Shown piece by piece: positions 56,202 through 63,998 of a DNA stretch of 64,000 bases. Source of the DNA: a virus. Made by a program: the position numbers and the translations under genes. The DNA lies in IMG/VR virus record IMGVR_UViG_3300021963_000001, positions 62,001 through 126,000 of that record. The stretch is one strand, 5' to 3'. Numbering within the stretch: position 1 is the stretch's first letter; each line of letters begins with the position of its first letter. The notes beneath the pieces were generated by a model that was given only the letters and a program-made list of their open reading frames with translations, ran no database searches and was not told the origin of the DNA.

Positions 56202-56480
56202 TCAGTCCTTCTCTACCAAGAGTGGTTTGACAGCCGGGTAATCGAAAGAAGACAAAGCCTTGTCCATGTTCTTGTCGTAATTTTCGCAAAGGGTTTTCAG
56301 GTAGGCAACGAAGTCGTCCAATTCTTCCCTGTTGAAAGCCCAGCGTTTGGTTTGGATGACAATATACGCCCCGTCCCCGGCGTCCTCGACCTTGATGTTC
56401 AAGGTTTGAATCTCATCCCTGCTGGCATTTGAATCTGCTGGCTGGTCAATCTTGATCCGGGTTTGCCATGGGGTAAACAT
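56202..56480 (-). CDS. Hypothetical protein (92 aa)
   Basis: Starting MFTPWQTRIKIDQPADS, the product has beta strands (TLNIKVEDAGDGAYIVIQT) and a helix (EELDDFVAYLKTLCENYD). GGGAGGA precedes the ATG at 56480. Function unknown. Confidence 0.5.
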   Translation of the reverse strand: MFTPWQTRIKIDQPADSNASRDEIQTLNIKVEDAGDGAYIVIQTKRWAFNREELDDFVAYLKTLCENYDKNMDKALSSFDYPAVKPLLVEKD

Positions 56481-56481
56481 C

Positions 56482-56814
56482 CTATTCCTCCCACCTTCGG
56501 ACATAATCTGCGCTGAGGTCTTGCCAAACAGAAGTGAAGTAATCGACGATGTCCTCGGGGGACATGCCTTCGACGGATTGGAGAACGATGGTCAGCCATT
56601 TTTCTTGACCGCACACGCGGAGTTTCATCTGGGACTCGGCGTCCCACCCCTCGTGATCCGCTCCGTATTTGCGAAAATTCCACCACCGTACTGTGATGGG
56701 AAAACGGCGACCGACTGAATCCTTGACCGTGTAAGTCCAAAAACGGTCGCAAGTGTACATCGATGACAACTGGCCTTCCTTGAAGCCAAATTGCTCAAGA
56801 GCTAACGGATTCAT
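56482..56814 (-). CDS. Hypothetical protein (110 aa)
   Basis: From an ATG at 56814 with AAGGAG upstream, the product (MNPLALEQFGFKEGQLSS) is Trp/Arg-rich (RRFPITVRWWNFRKYG) with a helical C-part. Function unknown. Confidence 0.5.
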   Translation of the reverse strand: MNPLALEQFGFKEGQLSSMYTCDRFWTYTVKDSVGRRFPITVRWWNFRKYGADHEGWDAESQMKLRVCGQEKWLTIVLQSVEGMSPEDIVDYFTSVWQDLSADYVRRWEE

Positions 56815-56832
56815 CCCTGACTCCTTGAATGG

Positions 56833-56863
56833 AAAGGGGGCGGCCTCACAAGAAGCCACCCCC
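56833..56863 (-). terminator. Candidate intrinsic terminator
   Basis: GGGGGTGGC pairs with GCCGCCCCC (one G-U) around a 10-base loop and is followed by TTT on the minus strand, just past the stop of 56876-57199. Confidence 0.55.
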
Positions 56864-56875
56864 GACCATCATCGA

Positions 56876-57199
56876 TTAAGCACGATCAGATGGAGTTCCG
56901 GCGTTGATCTCGACATTGATCGCTTCGCTAGGAACAACCTGGACATCCAGAGTGGCGATCAGGGAGCTAACGCCCTCGCCGATCCGCGCATCGCAAGAGA
57001 ATTTGACCTGGGCGTTGCCCACCTTGCCGGTGGTTTTTACCAAGGCCTTCAGGGAGTTGGCGGCGTCCACTACCACCTCGATCACCGAGGGGTCGGACGA
57101 GGTCCACTCAACCCCCTCCACGGGAGCCTCGTTGCCAGCCTTGTTCACCGGCTTAACAACCAGATCAACCTGTTGAACATCAGTCAGAGTCAGAGCCAT
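56876..57199 (-). CDS. Ig-like (BIG2-type) domain protein
   Basis: The 107-residue product from an ATG at 57199 with AGGAGA upstream has LTDVQQVDLVVKPVNKAG and VEWTSSDPSVIEVVVD, the BIG2/Ig-like order in which WTSSDPSVA is a hallmark. NAQVKFSCDARIGEG and ATLDVQVVP close the sandwich. Often a virion decoration; here it stands alone next to the methyltransferase gene. Confidence 0.55.
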   Translation of the reverse strand: MALTLTDVQQVDLVVKPVNKAGNEAPVEGVEWTSSDPSVIEVVVDAANSLKALVKTTGKVGNAQVKFSCDARIGEGVSSLIATLDVQVVPSEAINVEINAGTPSDRA

Positions 57200-57249
57200 G
57201 AGACGATCTCCTAAAGGGACACAAAAAACACCCCCGCGCAGGGGCAAGA

Positions 57250-59574
57250 TCAAAGAACACCTTTCTCTTCGGCGTCAATTCGTTCGCCAATCCAGGACAT
57301 GCAATTACAAGCCATGCTGTTTCCAAGGGCTTTGTATCTCGGGCTGTCGGGAGAATCCTGCTTTTTCTTGTAGGGGATGTTCGTCCAACCGCAAGGAAAT
57401 CCCTGGAGCGACTCGCACTCCTCCGGAGTAAGCCTGCGGACAACCATTGAGGGTGGTTTGCTCATGACATTCGGGACATTGTTCCCACCCGTTCCCCATT
57501 GCGCTTCTACGGTTGGGCTAACTCCGACATTGACCCGCACCCCATCTCGCCTAGTGGCGTGATAGGCTACTCCTTGAGTGGCTGCTGCATCTACGGTGTA
57601 GCTGGAGCCGTCATCGTTCCATCCACGACCGTTCTGCTTTTTGTCAATATCCCGTACATCTTGCACAGAAACGGCCATGTGCTTTGGTGGATTGTGTCTT
57701 TCGTCCCACCCATTCAGGCAAGCTGCGACTTCGGTTTCGTTGAAAGTCGGAGCCTCGTCTTTGCTGTGTGGATTGGTTGACTTCACATAAGCGACGGCGG
57801 CCGTCGCACAGCCCGTTTTGCTCCCGCACCCGATTGAGTGGCACTTGCCGTCATCTGATGGAATTGGGTCTTGGGTGGGATGAAACACGGCTACGCCGTG
57901 AACGCAAGCCTGAGTCACCGTGTGGGCTGGATCACCCGGATTGCCAACCCCCACTCCTTGGCGGTTCATCTCATCGTGCTTTTCGGGATCACGACCAGCA
58001 TTGCGGAGATCAAGCGGGATTGGTTGACCAATCACATGACTTGGTCTGCTGGGCCTGTCCTCGCCTTCTGCGCGTAAGGTGCCGGAGACATTGTCCTCCA
58101 TCCAGTAACCTTGGCCCGACTCTCGCATTGCTACTGATTGTTCGGAAACAGGCAGCATGTATCCGGCGGCTGCATGATCTGCGCTGTTGCTCCAACCACC
58201 AGAATTGGCGCAGGACTTCATCGTTCCGGCCACATCCGGCACTTCGACAGGCTGCATGACAGTAGGCCCGCTGGCATTCACGCTGGAGCCTGGCGTTCCC
58301 ATCGTCGCCGCCACATCGCCCGTGATCGCCCCGTTGTAGCAATCCGTCCCCACGGCGTGGAGGACGATAGGCTCGTGACCGTGCATCTCTCTGCGCAAAG
58401 TTCCGACCGTGCCATCCTGAAGGGTCTGCATGACGGAACCGCCCTGATCCATCAAAACCAAGTTCTCATTCACCGACACGGCAACCAACGGGGTGTTCCG
58501 TCCGCTGGCATTGCTGTTGGTGTTCAGGGTGTTGGCGATGTTGTTCGTCCGCACCTCTCCTACTTGGTTCTGGGCAAAGGCCATGGCCTCCACCACGGCA
58601 GCCACCTGAGCCGTGATTTCTGCCGACTGAGGACTGCGACTGGGATCGTTGGCAGCCGTCAGGGTCGGCGCAACAACCCCAGGAACAAACATGGGGCAGG
58701 CACTATCAACATGCTGATCCTCCAGCCCCTGCTTGTTTGCAAACGAGGCATTGAGTGAACAACTGACATCAGCTGGCCAGTTCAATTTGCCCTGAAGAAC
58801 CGCCGGAAAACGATTCTTTTCCGGCATGGTTTGCCCCTTGGCAAGGACGGCGTCCAAGGTCTGGCTGACCTGGCTACCGTCCCACCAACAACCTACGACT
58901 GGGTCTTGTCCTCGGGATTCTCCTGTTCGCTCGACGCCTCGACTACTGCTAACAAGGCTCGGTGCAACATCTCTGGCAACGCCTTGCCCCGTTTTTCTGC
59001 GCGTCGGAGGATTCCCGCACAAGCTTTCGGACTTAAAAAGTATCTTGGCGGCACTACCCCTCTCTCCAAGACATCCGACAACGAACACACGGCGTCTACG
59101 TTGTGGGACGGCGTGTGGAAACTGTTGTGTTCGGACCCATTGAGCGTCAAGAACCCGGTAGGCGAGGTCATACCCCAGGTCCCCCAACGCCCCGAGGAGG
59201 GTTCCAAAATCCCGTCCTCCGTTTGATGTGAGAACACCGGGGACATTTTCCCAGATGATATATTTAGGTCGGTAACGCCCAGCGATTCCAACATAGTCAA
59301 GCATGAGGCCCCCGCGGGGGTCAGAGAGTCCTTTCCTGAGTCCCGCAACGCTGAAGCTCTGACAAGGCGTGCCGCCGACGAGGACTTCGATCTTTTCATC
59401 TGGCCACTCTCTCCACTTCGTCATGTCGCCCCAGTTTGGCACCCCAGGGAAATGGTGTTTCAAAACTGCGGCAGGAAACGGCTCAATCTCGGAAAAGGCC
59501 ACAGGGGTCCATCCCAGATGATGCCAGGCTCTGCTGGCAGCTTCGATACCGCTACATACGCTCAAGTAACGCAT
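57250..59574 (-). CDS. dcm: C5 cytosine DNA methyltransferase with very long recognition region
   Basis: The 774-residue enzyme starts MRYLSVCSGIEAASRAWHHL and has GGTPCQSFSVAGLR (motif IV), YIIWENVPGVL (VI) and AVPQRRRRVFVVG (VIII), then a region of about 500 residues before LTPEECESLQGFP (IX) and YKALGNSMACN (X). Family members usually have a target-recognition region of 100-200 residues. The long insert carries several short T(L/M/V) units, as listed in the findings. It would methylate DNA cytosines, perhaps to escape restriction, with more than one target possible. The ATG shares a TAATG with the upstream stop. Confidence 0.88.
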   Translation of the reverse strand: MRYLSVCSGIEAASRAWHHLGWTPVAFSEIEPFPAAVLKHHFPGVPNWGDMTKWREWPDEKIEVLVGGTPCQSFSVAGLRKGLSDPRGGLMLDYVGIAGRYRPKYIIWENVPGVLTSNGGRDFGTLLGALGDLGYDLAYRVLDAQWVRTQQFPHAVPQRRRRVFVVGCLGERGSAAKILFKSESLCGNPPTRRKTGQGVARDVAPSLVSSSRGVERTGESRGQDPVVGCWWDGSQVSQTLDAVLAKGQTMPEKNRFPAVLQGKLNWPADVSCSLNASFANKQGLEDQHVDSACPMFVPGVVAPTLTAANDPSRSPQSAEITAQVAAVVEAMAFAQNQVGEVRTNNIANTLNTNSNASGRNTPLVAVSVNENLVLMDQGGSVMQTLQDGTVGTLRREMHGHEPIVLHAVGTDCYNGAITGDVAATMGTPGSSVNASGPTVMQPVEVPDVAGTMKSCANSGGWSNSADHAAAGYMLPVSEQSVAMRESGQGYWMEDNVSGTLRAEGEDRPSRPSHVIGQPIPLDLRNAGRDPEKHDEMNRQGVGVGNPGDPAHTVTQACVHGVAVFHPTQDPIPSDDGKCHSIGCGSKTGCATAAVAYVKSTNPHSKDEAPTFNETEVAACLNGWDERHNPPKHMAVSVQDVRDIDKKQNGRGWNDDGSSYTVDAAATQGVAYHATRRDGVRVNVGVSPTVEAQWGTGGNNVPNVMSKPPSMVVRRLTPEECESLQGFPCGWTNIPYKKKQDSPDSPRYKALGNSMACNCMSWIGERIDAEEKGVL
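58893..59399 (-). CDS. ORF overprinted on the methyltransferase gene
   Basis: An alternate minus-strand frame inside the methyltransferase gene encodes 168 residues from an ATG at 59399. The C-part (DVLERGVVPPRYFLSPKACAGILRRAEKRGKALP, in pieces: PPRYFLSPKACAGILRR, EKRGKALPEMLHRAL) matches a small protein I recall from many phage genomes that carry related methyltransferases. It is coherent and free of stops for its whole length. It may be a dual-coding region; whether it is translated cannot be told from sequence alone. Confidence 0.45.
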   Translation of the reverse strand: MKRSKSSSAARLVRASALRDSGKDSLTPAGASCLTMLESLGVTDLNISSGKMSPVFSHQTEDGILEPSSGRWGTWGMTSPTGFLTLNGSEHNSFHTPSHNVDAVCSLSDVLERGVVPPRYFLSPKACAGILRRAEKRGKALPEMLHRALLAVVEASSEQENPEDKTQS

Positions 59575-59792
59575 TATTTTCGATCCTTGATAGGTCCCAA
59601 AGTAAAATCGACTTCTAGGCCCGAGTTCCTGTGCAGATGTGCCGTGTAGTAATCTACGAACCAACCCGGCACAATTTTCACGGACACAATTCGCCAACCA
59701 TCGGTTTCAGCATCAGCAATATTCTTGAACCATCTGCGGATACGGAAATCCTTGATTGTTAATAACTCTGTTCCGGTGGATAGATTGATCAT
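59574..59792 (-). CDS. Small hypothetical protein (72 aa)
   Basis: The product (MINLSTGTELLTIKDFR) is a small alpha/beta protein (WFKNIADAETDGWRIVSV, VDFTLGPIKDRK). Its start shares an ATGA with the upstream stop and its own stop a TAATG with the methyltransferase start. Function unknown. Confidence 0.5.
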   Translation of the reverse strand: MINLSTGTELLTIKDFRIRRWFKNIADAETDGWRIVSVKIVPGWFVDYYTAHLHRNSGLEVDFTLGPIKDRK

Positions 59793-60277
59793 TGCTGGCT
59801 CAAAGCAAAAAGCTGAGCAGTTGTCGTGGAATAGAACCTATCATCCGGCCCGAAGCTGACCCGCTTCCCCTCGTCGGTAATCTGAATGCCATTCAGGGTG
59901 ATGGATTTGTCGGCCTCGTTGGCCGGGTTGGTGATGGCCGAGATGGGAATGGTAAAAGTCTCAAAGGCCCCGTTGACCAACTCAAAACTTTCAAAGCCTT
60001 GGAGGGCACGGATGGAAAGCAAACGCCCCTTGGGTTCGTCGCTGGCCAGAATGGCCTGGACATCCGCAAAAGGCGCCCAGGTTGGCTTGAGGGCCTCGTA
60101 AATCAACTGTTGCTGCCAAAGATTGTCCCGCTGCCCCATTTCCTTCTTGGCCTCATCAAGACCTCGGGAAACATTGACATACGCATCAGTAATGCGTTGG
60201 TGCAGGGCTGTGTTTTGGGAGATTTGAAGAAGACTGTCTAGGATATCCCGCGCATCTTCAAGAAGTTGATTGGACAT
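59789..60277 (-). CDS. Hypothetical protein (162 aa)
   Basis: From an ATG at 60277 with AAGGGTG upstream, the product (MSNQLLEDARDILDSLL) is helical in the first half and beta-rich later (FETFTIPISAITNPANEA). A near-consensus promoter (60319-60347) lies just before it. It heads an operon that ends with the methyltransferase. Confidence 0.55.
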   Translation of the reverse strand: MSNQLLEDARDILDSLLQISQNTALHQRITDAYVNVSRGLDEAKKEMGQRDNLWQQQLIYEALKPTWAPFADVQAILASDEPKGRLLSIRALQGFESFELVNGAFETFTIPISAITNPANEADKSITLNGIQITDEGKRVSFGPDDRFYSTTTAQLFALSQQ

Positions 60278-60318
60278 TATTAACACCCTTAATCTTAAAC
60301 GATGTAATAGACTAATCT

Positions 60319-60347
60319 ATTATATTGCTAAGCAGGGTGTTTGTTAA
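60319..60347 (-). promoter_or_regulatory. Strong sigma70-type promoter
   Basis: TTAACA at 60342-60347 and a perfect TATAAT at 60319-60324 are 17 bp apart on the minus strand, 42 bp before the 60277 start. This is the clearest promoter in the window. Confidence 0.8.
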
Positions 60348-60363
60348 GCAAAAAAATCGGAAT

Positions 60364-60831
60364 TTACTCTGGACGAGAAAATAGAATGCCGTCCAAATCC
60401 CGCCCATACATGTTTCGGACTAGTCGCCCCTGCCAGCCTTTGGCTTGGAAAAAAGCGATACTGTCTGAATCGTGTTCACGCACCTGAGCTAAAAATTTGT
60501 TGCTCACACTGCGCGTCAGAATCTCTTCAAGCAAGGCAGAGCCAAGCCCGCGGCGACGGAAAAGAGGGTGTACAACCAGTCGCTCGATGGTCGTGCTGGA
60601 ACGATCTTTGTTCTTGCTGATCACGGCGTAGCCGCCCACCACCGGCCCCTCGCAAGCCACATAAAACACCGTAGATTTCCGGCGAACTTCAGAGATGAAT
60701 TTCTGTTCGTCCCAATAAGATGGGTGGATGATTTCACCGAAATCTGAGTCGATATAGGTCCACGCCCCCCGTTCGACCTCAAGAACATCGGGCAGGTGTC
60801 GCTTGACCATGTATTCGATGCTGATATCCAT
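60364..60831 (-). CDS. GNAT acetyltransferase
   Basis: From an ATG at 60831 with AGGAG eight bases upstream, the 155-residue product has ERLVVHPLFRRRGLGSALLEEI, the GNAT motif A (R/Q-x-x-G-x-G/A) that binds acetyl-CoA, and SIEYMVKRHLPDVLEVE as the family start. RimI-like size. Targets may be ribosomal proteins, peptides or small amines. It stands next to a macrodomain gene. Confidence 0.8.
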   Translation of the reverse strand: MDISIEYMVKRHLPDVLEVERGAWTYIDSDFGEIIHPSYWDEQKFISEVRRKSTVFYVACEGPVVGGYAVISKNKDRSSTTIERLVVHPLFRRRGLGSALLEEILTRSVSNKFLAQVREHDSDSIAFFQAKGWQGRLVRNMYGRDLDGILFSRPE

Positions 60832-60947
60832 CAGTTCGACTCCTAGGTGGATCATCAGCATATACCCCAGCATGTTTGGGTGGATCACTCGTCATATATT
60901 ACCCAGAATTGATGTAGATAAGTGCTTTAGGCAGCAGCAGTAGCGAT

Positions 60948-61379
60948 TTAGAAAAGGATGGTGAAGCGGTCGTCCAAGATGCCTTCAAGAAGTGGTCGGA
61001 TTTGAACCCAGCGCAAACCACCATGTCCGCAACCGAGTCTGGGCAGGTAAACTTCTTCGATTTTGTTTTCCCAGGCCCAGTGGGCCAAGAATAAAACCGA
61101 GCGTTGAATTAGTCCTAGGTCTGATTTTTCTGAAAAGTGATGCTTAACTGGCACGGAAATAACCTGCAACCAAGCTACAGCGCATGGGACATTCCCGTGA
61201 TCCCGCACATGGTAGCCCCAGGTTCGGTCTAGCCCAGGCCATTTCTCCTTGGCCTCACGAGCTATGCCAGCACCCATGATCAACCGAGGGCCTTTGACCG
61301 AATGGGTAATCACCCCGCTGGTCGGTATGCCCACCCACCCGTGTTTTTGCGCAAAAATATCACCCCTGCGTTCGCGCAT
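60948..61379 (-). CDS. Macrodomain (ADP-ribose-binding) protein
   Basis: The 143-residue product has GDIFAQKHGWVGIPTSGVITH, given in pieces, then GPRLIMGAGIAREAK (phosphate-binding loop) and VYLPRLGCGHGGLRWVQ (second ADP-ribose loop), which is the macrodomain order. It could bind or remove ADP-ribose, and phages use such proteins against NAD-depleting or ADP-ribosylating defences; that role is inference here. Confidence 0.75.
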   Translation of the reverse strand: MRERRGDIFAQKHGWVGIPTSGVITHSVKGPRLIMGAGIAREAKEKWPGLDRTWGYHVRDHGNVPCAVAWLQVISVPVKHHFSEKSDLGLIQRSVLFLAHWAWENKIEEVYLPRLGCGHGGLRWVQIRPLLEGILDDRFTILF

Positions 61380-61915
61380 TTGATTCTTTTGAATCCTTGT
61401 TTCAATTTAACTATCAACCCTGATTGCCAGTCTTCACCTTGCAGTTGCTTATCCAAAGACTTTACGCCGACAAGAGAGGCTCTCAGCCTGCTGGGAGACT
61501 TCTCCCGTAGACGCTAGCCGACCGCAGGGAGGCGTTCTTCAAAACCTTGCAACCCTGTTTTGCCATCAATCCTCTGCAAAGACATGAGGACCCCCGGAAA
61601 AGAAGAAAAACAGCGCAGGAAGGAATTCCTTTTTGGCTCCCGGGTCATCCTGTCGGACGATGCTTTTCCCTGGAGACGGAGGATTGCGATTCCCCCTCCC
61701 GGCCGTGAAGTCCTCTGTACCATACCGGGCACTACGCTTACGACAGATTGCTCTGAAGGACCACTACACGACGGTCGGGGTCTTCGACCTACGCCATTGA
61801 CCGCAGTCCTGCTGGCGTGACAGCTTGCCCGAGCCTGGTGGGCTATGTACGGAACTTTGTCCTGCATCACTATAACCATGTGGAGTCACGAATGTAAAAC
61901 CGGAAAAATGATCTA
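61380..61915 (-). promoter_or_regulatory. Gene-free divergent region with RNA-like structure
   Basis: This 536-bp gap separates the macrodomain gene from the only plus-strand gene. Two overlapping frames inside it have no recognisable protein signals. The minus-strand transcript has several hairpins, such as CAGA-GCAA-TCTG, GTG-GTCCT/AGGAC-TTCAC and a GATTC-AAAA-GAATC hairpin just before the macrodomain start. A promoter-like pair at 61869-61898 would read it. It may be a long RNA or leader; the function is unknown. Confidence 0.4.
61869..61898 (-). promoter_or_regulatory. Candidate promoter of the macrodomain leader
   Basis: TTTACA at 61893-61898 and TATAGT at 61869-61874 are 18 bp apart on the minus strand, about 490 bp before the macrodomain start. 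Confidence 0.5.
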
Positions 61916-62389
61916 ATGAAAAGAATGAACCTAACTACTGTTCAAGACAAATCTTGCGGCGAATGTGATGTTTGCTGTCGAATCCTTGAGGTTCGCGAAT
62001 TAGACAAGCCTGAATACACGGACTGCGCCCACAGGAAAAGAGGGGGTGGTTGCGGTATTTGGACCGACCCATCCCGTCCTTCTGTGTGTGGCAGTTGGAA
62101 CTGTGCTTTTTTGTATGGGTGGATTCCTGAACATCTGCGACCGGACAAGAGCGGTGTGATGTTGTATCCGGTTGCGGCCCACCAGACTCCGGCTGGGTTA
62201 GCGCATTTGGCCGGGCAGGAGGTCTGGGCTGGCGCCCTCGACTCCCCACCCGGCCAGGAACTGTTTCAGAATTTGTCGAAGAAGATGCTGACGGTGGTCC
62301 GGCTTTACGGCACTCAGATGTTCCGTGCGGCCGGAGCCAATGTCGAGGTCTGGAGGGAACGGGTCACTCAAAATCCTTCCCAGTCTTAG
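61916..62389 (+). CDS. YkgJ-like metal-binding protein
   Basis: The only plus-strand gene. The 157-residue product has KSCGECDVCCRILEV, then HRKRGGGCGIW and RPSVCGSWNC, the YkgJ-type cysteine series (CxxCxxxCC...C...C...C) of zinc/iron-chelating proteins, and RPDKSGVMLYP as the family's conserved later strand. A role in metal handling or in modifying a partner protein is possible. The 3' end overlaps the convergent gene by 26 bp. Confidence 0.7.
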   Translation: MKRMNLTTVQDKSCGECDVCCRILEVRELDKPEYTDCAHRKRGGGCGIWTDPSRPSVCGSWNCAFLYGWIPEHLRPDKSGVMLYPVAAHQTPAGLAHLAGQEVWAGALDSPPGQELFQNLSKKMLTVVRLYGTQMFRAAGANVEVWRERVTQNPSQS

Positions 62390-62714
62390 GATCGACATTC
62401 GGGATGTCAATTTCGTCCAGCTTGATCTGATCCATCACCACCGCAGAGAAGGCTTCCCAGCCTCCTTCTGGCAGCGGCTCCACCGTGTCGGTGTCGGCGT
62501 TGTACGCCTCACCAATCGACTTCACTCTGGGATTGATCGGCTTGCCGACCCATTCCTCGCTAGAACGCCCCGTGAAACAGCATTCAAAGTCTTTCAGTTT
62601 CCATGAAATGTCGCCAGTCATGGTGACCGTGGCGAACCATGTGGTGCCGTTGATCGTGGCTTGGATTTCCTCCAGGTCCCATTCCCAGGTATTCTTTTCC
62701 GGTTCCTCAACCAT
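62364..62714 (-). CDS. Hypothetical protein (116 aa)
   Basis: The product (MVEEPEKNTWEWDLEEIQ) is acidic, beta-rich (TWFATVTMTGDISWKLKD) and has two Cys (FECCFTG). GGGAGGCAGCG precedes the ATG. The 3' end overlaps the plus-strand gene. Function unknown. Confidence 0.55.
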   Translation of the reverse strand: MVEEPEKNTWEWDLEEIQATINGTTWFATVTMTGDISWKLKDFECCFTGRSSEEWVGKPINPRVKSIGEAYNADTDTVEPLPEGGWEAFSAVVMDQIKLDEIDIPNVDPKTGKDFE

Positions 62715-62728
62715 CGCTGCCTCCCGTG

Positions 62729-63193
62729 TTAGAATTCACCACGACGACACCTGTTGCACCGCACCAGCCCCTTGGCTAGTCCGCGCACCCCGCACTCCGT
62801 GCAGCAGTTGTCCACCATATCAACATCCCGATGGGGCAGATAACCCCCCTTCAGCCAAGGGAAGGTCTTGTAGTACTCCTCCCGACCGCCCCAGATGCGA
62901 TACAGCCGTTCCTGCTGCACGGCGGCCTTGCGCTTGTCCAGATCGGCCTCGCCGCACCGGGAGACAATCTCGGCCATGACGGTGTTCTCGTCGCCGACCG
63001 GCCTGGATTTGTCGCCGATCTCGCCGTGGTAAACCCGGATCAGGCCGGACTCGTCCTTGCCATCGAACCAGTATCGTCCGGTGTCGCTGGAATACGAACC
63101 CGAACTCGACGGCCCTCCTGGGCTGCTCCGAACTTTCCGCATGAAGCGGATGCCATCGATCATCACACAATCCAAATCTGTCAAGCTTTCCAT
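62729..63193 (-). CDS. Protein with C-terminal zinc ribbon
   Basis: The 154-residue product has an acidic body (VMAEIVSRCGEADLDKRKA, RIWGGREEYYKTFP) and a C-terminal zinc ribbon (DNCCTECGVRG...VRCNRCRRG). AGGAGGG precedes the ATG. Function unknown; may bind nucleic acid. Confidence 0.55.
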   Translation of the reverse strand: MESLTDLDCVMIDGIRFMRKVRSSPGGPSSSGSYSSDTGRYWFDGKDESGLIRVYHGEIGDKSRPVGDENTVMAEIVSRCGEADLDKRKAAVQQERLYRIWGGREEYYKTFPWLKGGYLPHRDVDMVDNCCTECGVRGLAKGLVRCNRCRRGEF

Positions 63194-63207
63194 CGCAAAC
63201 CCTCCTG

Positions 63208-63489
63208 TTAGGACAACTCGTCAAAAACCAGATGCTTTTCTCTTGTCAGCGATTCCCAGTCTTTGTGCCCCTCCTCGTAGAAAATCACCGGGAAGGGAGC
63301 GTAGTCTGGCGAGTCTTTTTCGTTGTAGCCAGGCGCGCCGATTAGTATGTCACATAATTCCTTGCGGATCACCGCCACACCATTCCTAGAGAGGGATGCG
63401 GTGAATGTCGGGGCGCATTTCCGCATGTTCTCCCACCACAGGTCGGCATTGTTCTCGCAGTCGATCACCACCGCCACATACTTGCTCAT
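63208..63489 (-). CDS. Hypothetical protein (93 aa)
   Basis: ATG at 63489 shares an ATGA with the HTH gene stop, behind GGGGGGAATG. The product (MSKYVAVVIDCENNADLW) has an alpha/beta start and a polar end. It may be a small nuclease-like or binding domain; not recognised. Confidence 0.5.
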   Translation of the reverse strand: MSKYVAVVIDCENNADLWWENMRKCAPTFTASLSRNGVAVIRKELCDILIGAPGYNEKDSPDYAPFPVIFYEEGHKDWESLTREKHLVFDELS

Positions 63490-63803
63490 TTCATTCCCCC
63501 CACTATTTCCTTGACCACCCCGCGGTTCATTTCCGGTATCTCCTGCTTGTTCCGCACAGCCCTGAAGCTGATGCCTGGTATTCTCAGACATCTTTCGCCT
63601 CCTTGGGGAGGTTTTTCCAGATAGCCTTTTTTCTCAAGTTGCCAAACCCTCTGTGTCACCGCATGTCTTGTTGTCCCAATGATCAGGGCTAGCTCGTCCC
63701 GGCTCGGTTGGTAGCCGTTCTTTTCTGTTAGAGAGATGATCAGCTTCAGAACCTCCTTCTGTTTGTCTGTGATCTCCTCAATCGGCTTTCTTCCTCTTGG
63801 CAT
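63486..63803 (-). CDS. LexA-type N-terminal DNA-binding protein
   Basis: The 105-residue product is the LexA N-domain layout alone: TDKQKEVLKLIISLTEKNGYQPSRDELA, in pieces, then RHAVTQRVWQLEKKGYLEK and CLRIPG. No LexA peptidase follows, so it is a stand-alone winged-helix regulator. AAGGAG precedes the ATG. It may repress nearby genes. Confidence 0.65.
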   Translation of the reverse strand: MPRGRKPIEEITDKQKEVLKLIISLTEKNGYQPSRDELALIIGTTRHAVTQRVWQLEKKGYLEKPPQGGERCLRIPGISFRAVRNKQEIPEMNRGVVKEIVGGMK

Positions 63804-63812
63804 TGTTTCTCC

Positions 63813-63998
63813 TTATGCGATCAGTTCCGGATTGTGCCTTGAAACGCGTCCCCGCTTCCTACCGTTGACAACCATCTGTATGCCTTCCAGCGAACGCCAG
63901 TTTGCCAGGGCCTTCTTCATGGACGCCACGCTGGGGAAAGTAATCGTCAACCTGCCTTCTTTGGCTAGGACAGTAAGATGGGCAAATGAACCGGCCAC
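63813..63998 (-). CDS. Small protein at window edge, possibly partial
   Basis: A GTG at 63998 begins a 61-residue frame (AGSFAHLTVLAKEGRLTI, MKKALANWRSLEGIQMVVNG). The sequence stops two bases upstream, so an earlier start may exist and the gene may be truncated. Nothing more can be concluded. Confidence 0.4.
   Translation of the reverse strand: MAGSFAHLTVLAKEGRLTITFPSVASMKKALANWRSLEGIQMVVNGRKRGRVSRHNPELIA

Noticed and set aside
61514-61879. 121-residue minus-strand and 86-residue plus-strand frames in the divergent gap
   Set aside because: Low-complexity, Arg/Ser/Pro-rich translation, no ribosome-binding site and no recognisable domain. Kept as non-coding region.
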